Of a stretch of 64,000 bases of DNA, positions 1 to 6,544 are shown piece by piece. How positions within the stretch are numbered: the first letter of the stretch is position 1; each line of letters begins with the position of its first letter. The translations under genes and the position numbers were made by a program. Below the pieces are notes generated by a model. That model searched no databases. It saw nothing but the letters and a program-made list of their open reading frames with translations, and was not told the origin of the DNA. The DNA lies in contig CANTUZ010000027.1 of the NCBI GenBank assembly GCA_947846985.1, forward strand, positions 2,477,535 through 2,541,534, written 5' to 3'. The DNA comes from Fratercula arctica (lineage: Eukaryota; Chordata; Aves; Charadriiformes; Alcidae).

Positions 1-269
1 ATCCTGTTCATTAAACATTGCTCTCTGTTAGCGAGGCACCTCTGGCTGCGAGATCGTGTGAGACCATCTGCTGTGTAACTTGTGGCAGGGACCGATGCTG
101 GGGGCGCGAAGGCAACTTCTGAAAACGTAACGCTTTTATTTCATTTCAGAGCGCAGCTGAACAACCCCGTTCCTTGACACGCGTCGTTCTAACGCCGCCT
201 CTTGACCCGACGCCATGGGAAAGGGCCTCCTCAGCCCTCTCTGTAGGAATTTGCCTTGTGTTTAGGCAG
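1..269. other. Non-satellite left flank, no gene recognised
   Basis: This is the only sequence in the window that is neither ERV nor satellite. A pyrimidine-rich run ending in CAG at about 147-149 resembles a splice acceptor. An ATG in fair context at 215 opens only 16 codons before a stop. Neither is enough to call an exon. I see no similarity to the 203-bp monomer here. Confidence 0.6.
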
Positions 270-602
270 TGTCCTGTTTCCAGCAGGGACAGGGTTAAGT
301 ATTCCATGCCTCGTGAGCCAGGCCCACCCTGAGATTAAAAGGAGGGATGGGGCAGGCAGTCGGGTTTGGAGCGGGCTGGCGCCTCCCGGGTCCGGATCGG
401 CGGGGAGCGGCAGTTCCGTAATCGCGTTTGTCTATTTCTCTGTCGGTGGTGTTGGTGTTTTCTTGTTCCCTTTGCTGTTCTGTTAAACTGCCTTTGTCTC
501 AACCCAAGAGTTTTGCCTTTTTCTTTTGATCCTTCCCGTACCGGGAAGCGCTGAGCGAGCGACACGTGGTTCTTTGTTGCCATCTGAGGCCAAACCAGGA
601 CA
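270..602 (+). repeat. 5' long terminal repeat of the ERV
   Basis: The LTR is 333 bp. It starts TGTCCTG and ends CAGGACA, a perfect 7-bp inverted terminal repeat. It matches the 3' LTR without any indel, with 11 substitutions. An ATTAAAAG box lies 64 bp in. I see no AATAAA, so the U3/R/U5 borders cannot be placed exactly. The primer-binding site follows after an 8-bp spacer. Confidence 0.93.
334..341 (+). promoter_or_regulatory. TATA-like box in the 5' LTR
   Basis: ATTAAAAG lies upstream of a GC-rich stretch, a plausible placement for a retroviral core promoter. The equivalent position in the 3' LTR reads GTTAAAAG (about 6275). The call rests on sequence and position only. Confidence 0.35.
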
Positions 603-610
603 GTCCATTT

Positions 611-628
611 TGGCGCCCAACGTGGGGC
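611..628 (+). other. Primer-binding site, lysine tRNA type
   Basis: The 18 bases TGGCGCCCAACGTGGGGC match the known primer-binding site complementary to the 3' end of tRNA-Lys(1,2), used for example by several betaretroviruses. Minus-strand DNA synthesis would start here. It lies 8 bp after the LTR, a wider spacer than usual. Confidence 0.88.
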
Positions 629-706
629 TCGAAGGGTTGAGACAAGGACAGAATCCAACTAGAGCTTGAAAAAACGAATTTGTTAGGTGAATATTCACTG
701 GTCACT

Positions 707-1096
707 ATGTTGCTCAGTTTGTTCTCATGGCTGTGTTATGTAAATTCCTATGTGTTTTATGCACTCCCTGTGATGATGTTTGTTACTTCTGGGAGGGGGA
801 TGAGGATTATCATTTTACTGTCCTGTGCAATATTGGCTTATGATATGAGGCTAACATCACGTGTTAGACGGTTATTTTGGGGCGTTTATGTGGTATTGCT
901 GTCCTGTCCGTACATTGGGCACCACCTCTCAGAATTCATTAATAATTACACCCAGTCTATGGGGGAAACAGGGGGGGACCCTTTCCCCAGCTCTTTTGCC
1001 TCCCTTTTCTCCTTCAGGTCAGGTATGACAGCTTTTGAGAATTTTGAATATCCTTGGGATGCTCAAACCAGCATGTTCCTAGTTTATGTTTGCTGA
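707..1096 (+). CDS. Hydrophobic multi-pass-like frame upstream of gag, unknown
   Basis: The frame is 129 codons from the first ATG, which has A at -3. Three hydrophobic segments can be seen, near residues 1-25 (rich in Leu, Val, Tyr, Phe), 32-46 (with an IIILL run) and 55-68. Short basic stretches separate them (RGMR, then RLTSRVRR), and a polar tail follows with one N-x-T sequon. It resembles a small membrane protein, not a Gag matrix domain. The stop at 1094-1096 is followed two bases later by an ATG in the gag frame, an arrangement that could allow reinitiation. I do not recognise the family. It could be a real accessory gene of this ERV lineage, a decayed leader, or a chance frame. Confidence 0.45.
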   Translation: MLLSLFSWLCYVNSYVFYALPVMMFVTSGRGMRIIILLSCAILAYDMRLTSRVRRLFWGVYVVLLSCPYIGHHLSEFINNYTQSMGETGGDPFPSSFASLFSFRSGMTAFENFEYPWDAQTSMFLVYVC

Positions 1097-1467
1097 ATAT
1101 GTTCCAGGTCTCGTTTAGGGTTAAACAACTATTTAAGACTACCACCCAGAGCTCTGCTCCAAGGCTGGACAGTCAGGGGTGGCATGGCAGGTGGGAGAAC
1201 ATGGGCAGGTACTTAGAGAACTTCTCACCTCCAATGGTCTGGGACTTCACCCCTGAACAATTACAGGACCCTGATAGAATAGTAGAATATCTGAAGGGCA
1301 AATGCTGTGGCTGTTCTAGAGAGGCACAACTCACCGCACTGTGCTGGGCCCTGGCTAGTGTCTACCAGGCCCTGCTCAGTGCTGTGCAGCACCCTCAGAA
1401 GAAAGAGACAGAGACCAGACCAGCAGGCGTTGTGGCTGCTGCGGCCCCTGTGGCAGGCGCTGCTGTG

Positions 1468-1617
1468 ACAGGCACTGCGGCTACTGCGACCCCTACGACA
1501 GGCACTGCGGCTACTGCGACCCCTGCGACAGGCACTGCAGCTACTGCGACCTCTGTGACAGACACTGCGGCTACCGCAACCCCTGTGGCAGCCACTGCAG
1601 CTACTCCAACCCTGGTG
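1468..1617 (+). repeat. 30-bp minisatellite inside gag, five units
   Basis: Five consecutive 30-bp units, each ten codons of alternating Ala and Thr with Gly and Pro, run without frame change. A partial sixth unit follows and degenerate Ala-rich sequence precedes them. Units 1 and 2 differ at one base and later units diverge more. This suggests slippage expansion of a low-complexity linker in Gag. Confidence 0.9.
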
Positions 1618-2739
1618 ACAGCCACTGCTGCTGAACCAGGGAACCAACCCGTGCCAGTATCCATTGCCCCCATACAGAAGAAGAAGTACACAAAGAAATC
1701 GGTTCGCATAGTAAGAGATGACGATGAACCAGGGCCACCACAAGGACAGGAGGAAGAGGCAGAACCAGAGATAATTACCCGATCCCTATCCCTGAGTGAG
1801 CTGCGGGATATGTGAAAAGATTTTAGCCGACTTTCAGGCGAGCACATTGTCACCTGGCTGCTTCGGTGTTGGGATAACGGGGCCAGTAGCCTGGAATTAG
1901 AGGGTAGGGAAGCCAGGCAGTTGGGATCCCTGTCTAGGGAAGGTGGCATTGACAAGGCAATTGGAAAGAAGACCCAAGCCCTCAGCCTCTGGAAATGACT
2001 CCTGTCAGGCGTGAGGGAGAGATACCCCTTCAGTGAAGATGTTGTATGTCAACCAAGCAAGTGGACCACCATGGAAAGAGGTATCCAGTACCTGAGAGAA
2101 TTAGCCGTGCGGGAGATGATTTATTATGACTTGGACAACACAGACTTGCCCACGGACCCTGATGAGGTGCACTGCACAAGGCCCATGTGGCGGAAGTTTG
2201 TACGGAGCGCACCATCGTCATATGCCAACTCACTGGCAGTAATGGAATGGAAGGGTGAAGAAGGACCAACGGTGGATGAGGTGGCTGGCCGGCTCCGGCG
2301 ATATGAAAAAAGCCTCTCTTCCCCCCTTGTCTCAGCTGTGGAGAAACTGTCCCGGAAGGTCCAGCAACTTGAAGAGAATATGTCCTACTCCCCACCTGTA
2401 CGGGCCAGCGTCTCAGCTCTTAGGAGCAGGCATTTCCCCACTCAAGAGAGAGAGTACAAAGGATACACACCACGAGGCACCCTGTGGTTCTACCTACGAG
2501 ACCATGGAGAGGACATGAGGAAGTGGGATGGACAACCTACTTGGATCCTGCGGACACGGGTACAGGAGTTGCAAGGAAGGACAACCACAAAAGGAGATCC
2601 CTCCAGGAAAAGTGCCGCCCCAGTTTCCAGTGGGCAGGTCCCCAGACAGAGCATAAGGCCTGATCTTGCTTCTGATCCTCTTGAAGGAACCTCCAAGTCA
2701 TTTCTGCAAGAAGTGAGTACCGGATACCATGACCAGTAT

Positions 2740-2742
2740 TAG
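2740..2742 (+). promoter_or_regulatory. UAG between gag and pol in the same frame
   Basis: The gag frame ends at TAG and pol continues in the identical frame with no other stop until 5926. This geometry is known from retroviruses that make Gag-Pol by stop-codon readthrough. The bases after the codon are AGG GGC CCT. I cannot judge a downstream pseudoknot by eye. The TAG could also be a decayed CAG. Confidence 0.55.
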
Positions 2743-5700
2743 AGGGGCCCTGCCTCCAGCCAGGTGGAGGAAAGGGACAACCGGGTTTACTGGACAGTGT
2801 GGATTCGATGGCCTGGCACATCAGACCCACAGGAGTATAAGGCTCTAGTGGACACAGGAGCACAGTGCACTCTGCTCCCATCAAGCTATAGAGGGGCAGA
2901 ACCCATTTGTATTTCTGGGGTCACAGGGGGATCCCAAGAGTTGACTGTACTGGAGGCTGAAGTGAGCCTAACTGGGAATGAGTGGCAAAAGCATCCCATT
3001 GTGACTGGCCCAGATGCTCCATGCATCCTTGGTATAGATTACCTCAGGAGAGGGTATTTTAAGGACCCAAAGGGGTATCGGTGGGCCTTTGGCACAGCTG
3101 CCTTGGAGACGGAGGAAGTTAAACAGTTGTCTACCTTGCCTGGTCTCTCGGAGGACTCTTCTGTTGTGGGGTTGTTGAGGGTCGAAGAACAGCAGGTGCC
3201 GATTGCTACCGCAACGGTGCATCGGCGGCAATATCGCACTAACCGAGACTCTCTGATTCCCATCCATAAGCTGATCCGTCAGCTAGAGGTTCAAGGAGTG
3301 ATCAGCAAGACTCACTCGCCTTTGAACAGTCCTATATGGCCGGTGCGAAAATCCAATGGAGAGTGGAGGCCAACTGTAGACTCTCGTGGCCTGAATGAAG
3401 TCACGCCACCGCTGAGCGCTGCTGTGCCGGACATGTTAGAACTCCAGTATGAACTGGAGTCCAAGGCAGCCAAGTGGTCTGCCACGATTGATATAGCGAA
3501 TGCATTTTTCTCAATCCCTTTGGCAGCAGAGTGCAGGCCACAGTTTGCTTTCACTTGGAGGGGCATCCAGTACACCTGGAATCGACTGCCCCAGGGGTGG
3601 AAACACAGCCCCACCATTTGCCATGGACTGATCCAGACTGCACTGGAACAGGGTGAAGCTCCAGAACATCTGCAGTACATTGATGACGACGTTGTATGGG
3701 GAAACACAGCCGAAGAAGTTTTTGAGAAAGGGGATAAAATAGTCCGAATCCTTCTGAAAGCTGGTTTTGCCATAAAACGAAGTAAGGTCAAGGGACCTGC
3801 ACAGGAGATCCAGTTCTTAGGAACAGAATGGCAAGATGGACGCCGCCAACTCCCAATGGATGTGATCAACAGAATAGCAGCTATGTCTCCACCAACTCGC
3901 AAAGAGGAAACACAAGCTTTCTTAGGCATTGTGGGTTTTTGGAGGATGCATATCCCAGATTACAGTCTGATTGTAAGCCCTCTGTATCAAGTAACCCGGA
4001 AGAAGAACGATTTTAAATGGGGTCCTGAGCAACGACAAGCTTTTGAACAAATCAAAGAGGAAATAGTCCATGCAGTGGCCCTGGGGCCAGTCCGGGCAGG
4101 ACAAGATGTTAGAAATGTGCTCTACACCGCAGCCGGGGAGAATGGCCCTACCTGGAGCCTCTGGCAGAAGGCACCAGGGGAGACCCGAGGTCGACCCCTA
4201 GGGTTTTGGAGTCGGGGATACAGAGGATCCGAAGCCCGCTACACTCCAACAGAAAAGGAGATACTGGCAGCATGTGAAGGGGTTCGAGCTGCTTCGGAGG
4301 TGGTTGGTACAGAAGCGCAGCTCCTCCTAGCACCTCGACTGCCGGTGCTGGGTTGGATGTTCAAAGAAAGGGTCCCCACCACACATCACGCAACTGATGC
4401 TCCATGGAGTAAGTGGATTGCACTGATCACACAGCGAACTCGAATGGGAAACCCCAGTCGCCCAGGAATTCTGGAAGTGATCATGGACTGGCCAGAAGGC
4501 AAGGATTTTGGAATGTCACCAGAGGAGGAGGTGACGCGTGCGGAAGAGGCCCCACCATATAATAAACTGCCAGAAAATGAGAAGAAATATGCCCTGTTCA
4601 CTGATGGGTCCTGCCGGATTGTGGGAACGCATCGGAAGTGGAAGGCTGCTGTGTGGAGTCCTACACGACAAGTTGCAGAAGCCAGTGAAGGACAAGGTGA
4701 ATCGAGCCAGTTTGCAGAGGTGAAAGCCATTCAGCTGGCTTTGGACATCGCCGAGCGAGAAAAATGGCCAGTACTTGATCTCTACACTGACTCATGGATG
4801 GTGGCAAATGCTCTGTGGGGGTGGTTACAGCAGTGGAAGCAGGGCAACTGGCAGCGCAGAGGCAAACCCATCTGGCCTGCTGAACTACGGCAAGATATTG
4901 CTGCCCGGATAGAGAATCTGGTTGTGAAAGTACGCCATGTGGATGCCCACGTACCGAAGAATCGGGCCACGGCGGAACATCAGAACAACCAGCAGGTGGA
5001 TGGGGCTGCCAGGATTGAAGTGGCTCAAGTGGATCTGGATTGGCAACGTACGGGTGAACTATTCATAGCTCGGTGGGCCCATGAGACCTCAGGCCATCAA
5101 GGAAGAGATGCGACATATAGATGGGCTCGTGACCGAGGGGTGGACTTGACCATGGACACTATTGCACAGGTCATCCATGAATGTGAGACATGTGCTGCAA
5201 TCAAGCAAGCCAAGCGTTTGAAGCCTCTTTGGTATGGAGGACGATGGTTGAAATATAACTATGGGGAGGCCTGGCAGATTGATTATATCACACTGCCACG
5301 AACCCGTCAAGGCAAGCGCTATGTGCTCACAATGGTGGAAGCAACCACTGGATGGCTGGAAACGTACCCTGTGCCCCATGCCACTGCCCGGAATACTATC
5401 CTGGGCCTTGAAAAGCAAGTCCTGTGGCGACATGGTACCCCAGAGAGAATTGAGTCGGACAACAGGACTCATTTCCGAAACAGCCTCACAGACACCTGGG
5501 CCAAAGAGCATGGTATTGAGTGGGTGTATCACATCCCCTGTCACGCACCAGCCTCTGGGAAGATAGAACGGTACAATGGACTGTTAAAAACTACACTGAG
5601 AGCAATGGGGGGTGGGACCTTCAAACATTGGGATGCACATTTAGCAAAGGCTACCTGGCTAGTTAATACCAGGGGATCTACCAATCGGGCTGGCCCTGCC

Positions 5701-5928
5701 CAGTCAAAACTTCCACGTACTGTAGAAGGGGATAAGGTCCCCGTAGTGCACATGAAGAACACGTTAGGGAAGACAGTCTGGGTTAGTCCTGCCTCAGGCA
5801 AAGGCAAACCCATCGGTGGGATTGCTTTTGCCCAAGGACCTGGCTGCACTTGGTGGGTAATGCGGCAGGATGGGGAAGTCCGATGTGTACCTCATGGGGA
5901 CTTGATTTTGGGTGAGAATAGCCAATGA
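2743..5928 (+). CDS. Pro-Pol: protease, reverse transcriptase, RNase H, integrase
   Basis: This is an open frame of 1061 codons after the UAG. Residue numbers below count from the Val codon at 2764, taken as 1. The aspartic protease shows Asp30-Thr-Gly, with an ILGIDYL segment near 88. Reverse transcriptase has its first catalytic Asp at 243, an LPQGW motif, and YIDD at 305-308. RNase H carries Asp614, Glu652, Asp676 and Asp727. Integrase has a zinc-binding His773, His778, Cys807, Cys810, and a catalytic triad Asp840, Asp899, Glu935 with the exact 35-residue spacing between the last two. The protein would process Gag, copy the RNA and insert the DNA. No dUTPase domain follows integrase. Residue 901, just after Ser-Asp-Asn, is Arg where the family normally has Gly. 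Translation probably depends on readthrough of the upstream UAG. Confidence 0.93.
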   Translation, partial: RGPASSQVEERDNRVYWTVWIRWPGTSDPQEYKALVDTGAQCTLLPSSYRGAEPICISGVTGGSQELTVLEAEVSLTGNEWQKHPIVTGPDAPCILGIDYLRRGYFKDPKGYRWAFGTAALETEEVKQLSTLPGLSEDSSVVGLLRVEEQQVPIATATVHRRQYRTNRDSLIPIHKLIRQLEVQGVISKTHSPLNSPIWPVRKSNGEWRPTVDSRGLNEVTPPLSAAVPDMLELQYELESKAAKWSATIDIANAFFSIPLAAECRPQFAFTWRGIQYTWNRLPQGWKHSPTICHGLIQTALEQGEAPEHLQYIDDDVVWGNTAEEVFEKGDKIVRILLKAGFAIKRSKVKGPAQEIQFLGTEWQDGRRQLPMDVINRIAAMSPPTRKEETQAFLGIVGFWRMHIPDYSLIVSPLYQVTRKKNDFKWGPEQRQAFEQIKEEIVHAVALGPVRAGQDVRNVLYTAAGENGPTWSLWQKAPGETRGRPLGFWSRGYRGSEARYTPTEKEILAACEGVRAASEVVGTEAQLLLAPRLPVLGWMFKERVPTTHHATDAPWSKWIALITQRTRMGNPSRPGILEVIMDWPEGKDFGMSPEEEVTRAEEAPPYNKLPENEKKYALFTDGSCRIVGTHRKWKAAVWSPTRQVAEASEGQGESSQFAEVKAIQLALDIAEREKWPVLDLYTDSWMVANALWGWLQQWKQGNWQRRGKPIWPAELRQDIAARIENLVVKVRHVDAHVPKNRATAEHQNNQQVDGAARIEVAQVDLDWQRTGELFIARWAHETSGHQGRDATYRWARDRGVDLTMDTIAQVIHECETCAAIKQAKRLKPLWYGGRWLKYNYGEAWQIDYITLPRTRQGKRYVLTMVEATTGWLETYPVPHATARNTILGLEKQVLWRHGTPERIESDNRTHFRNSLTDTWAKEHGIEWVYHIPCHAPASGKIERYNGLLKTTLRAMGGGTFKHWDAHLAKATWLVNTRGSTNRAGPAQSKLPRTVEGDKVPVVHMKNTLGKTVWVSPASGKGKPIGGIAFAQGPGCTWWVMRQDGEVRCVPHGDLILGENSQ

Positions 5929-6042
5929 ATCAAATCGTATGTTACACTGTCACTGTATGTCCTCGTTACTATAATTGCTATCGGCTGTACTGCAGTAAGA
6001 ATCACCCAAATTAAGGACAGATGGACTTTGATGAAGAATTGA
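5929..6042 (+). other. Hydrophobic tail frame directly after the pol stop
   Basis: In the pol frame, beyond its TGA, 37 more codons stay open. They hold a hydrophobic run of about 20 residues (LSLYVLVTIIAIG and on), then a basic-polar end. The frame has no ATG of its own, so it could only be made by readthrough or splicing. It may be a remnant of a membrane-anchored product. No envelope surface or fusion region is present. Confidence 0.3.
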
Positions 6043-6058
6043 GTAAAGCAAAGTGGTG

Positions 6059-6211
6059 ATGGGATCAGAGCTGACGCCCAGCAACTTCCTCAAGATCCGC
6101 ATCTTCGGCCCATGGACTGTGTGCATGAGCTACGCCGGGTATACAGTCACATGTTCCGAAAACTGTAAGATCTGGGCGTGGCAAAAATGGTATGAAGTAA
6201 GGGGTGGATAA
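6059..6211 (+). CDS. Small Trp/Cys-rich frame ending at the 3' LTR, unknown
   Basis: Fifty codons run from ATG to a TAA at 6209-6211, the three bases just before the LTR. The product would have five Trp and three Cys residues and no obvious membrane segment. It starts 17 bp after the end of the hydrophobic tail frame. It could be a short accessory gene, a remnant of env or chance. I know of no match. Confidence 0.25.
   Translation: MGSELTPSNFLKIRIFGPWTVCMSYAGYTVTCSENCKIWAWQKWYEVRGG
6194..6208 (+). other. Purine-rich tract before the 3' LTR
   Basis: GAAGTAAGGGGTGGA is purine except for two T residues. It lies three bases before the LTR, where a polypurine tract would prime plus-strand synthesis. 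It is degenerate compared with canonical tracts and overlaps the end of the small frame before it. Confidence 0.6.
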
Positions 6212-6544
6212 TGTCCTGGTTCCGGCAGGGACAGGGTTAAGTATTCCATGCCACGTGAGCCAGGCCCACCCTGAGGTTAAAAGGAGGGAGGGGGCAGGCA
6301 GTCGGGTTTGGAGCGGGCTGGCGCCTCCCGGGTCCGGACCAGCGGGGAGCGGTGGTTCCGTAATCGCGTTTGTCTATTTCTCTGTCGGTGGTGTTGGTGT
6401 TTTCTTGTTCCCTTTGCTGTTCTGTTAAACTGCCTTTGTCTCAACCCAAGAGTTTTGCCTTTTTCTTTTCATCCTTCCCGTACCGGGAAGCGCTGAGCGA
6501 GCGACACGTGGTTCTTTGTTGCCATCTGAGGCCAAACCACGACA
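6212..6544 (+). repeat. 3' long terminal repeat of the ERV
   Basis: The LTR is 333 bp, the same length as the 5' LTR, beginning TGTCCTG and ending CACGACA. Nine of the 11 differences from the 5' copy fall in its first 145 bp. The satellite starts at the very next base. Confidence 0.93.

Larger units (their letters stand above)
1099..2742 (+). pseudogene. gag, broken by two in-frame TGA codons
   Basis: A single frame of 547 codons runs from the ATG at 1099 to the TAG at 2740-2742. TGA at 1813-1815 and 1996-1998 interrupts it. An alternative start at 1201 has a better context (A at -3, G at +4) and would begin Met-Gly, as in myristoylated Gag proteins. Near residues 123-180 is an Ala/Thr repeat, then a Lys-rich and Glu-rich acidic stretch. 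The last third looks capsid-like, with a heptad-like segment around 2330-2390. No CCHC zinc knuckle is present. A GTGAGT at about 2712 resembles a splice donor. Both TGA codons are consistent with C-to-T change at CGA codons, but this is inference. The Gag assignment rests on position, frame and composition. Confidence 0.75.
270..6544 (+). mobile_element. Env-less endogenous retrovirus (ERV), complete with both LTRs
   Basis: The element is 6275 bp long and bounded by two 333-bp LTRs with TGTCCTG starts and ACA ends. In order it holds the 5' LTR, a lysine-type primer-binding site, a hydrophobic upstream frame, gag with two internal stops, a UAG, pro-pol in the same frame, a short tail without env, a purine-rich tract and the 3' LTR. 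Three features recall class III (ERVL/spuma-like) elements: the integrase type, the missing CCHC zinc knuckle in Gag, and the single stop between gag and pol. A lysine primer is unusual for that class, so the class call is an inference. No dUTPase and no envelope glycoprotein are visible. The bases flanking the two ends do not match, so no target-site duplication can be shown. The copy is defective for Gag but retains an open pol. Confidence 0.93.

Noticed and set aside
150..269. Possible host exon after a splice-acceptor-like site
   Set aside because: The only frame in fair context is 16 codons, and no donor or similarity is visible.
260..275. Target-site duplication of the ERV
   Set aside because: The 5' flank (TTTAGGCAG) and the 3' flank (GTGTCTCAC) do not match over 4-6 bp in any reasonable placement of the ends.
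335..658. Antisense and short sense frames across the LTRs and over pol
   Set aside because: They overlap regulatory LTR sequence or the well-supported pol frame and show no recognisable domain.
5929..6211. Envelope gene
   Set aside because: Only 283 bp separate pol from the 3' LTR and no surface, furin-like or fusion region is present. Only short unexplained frames are found.
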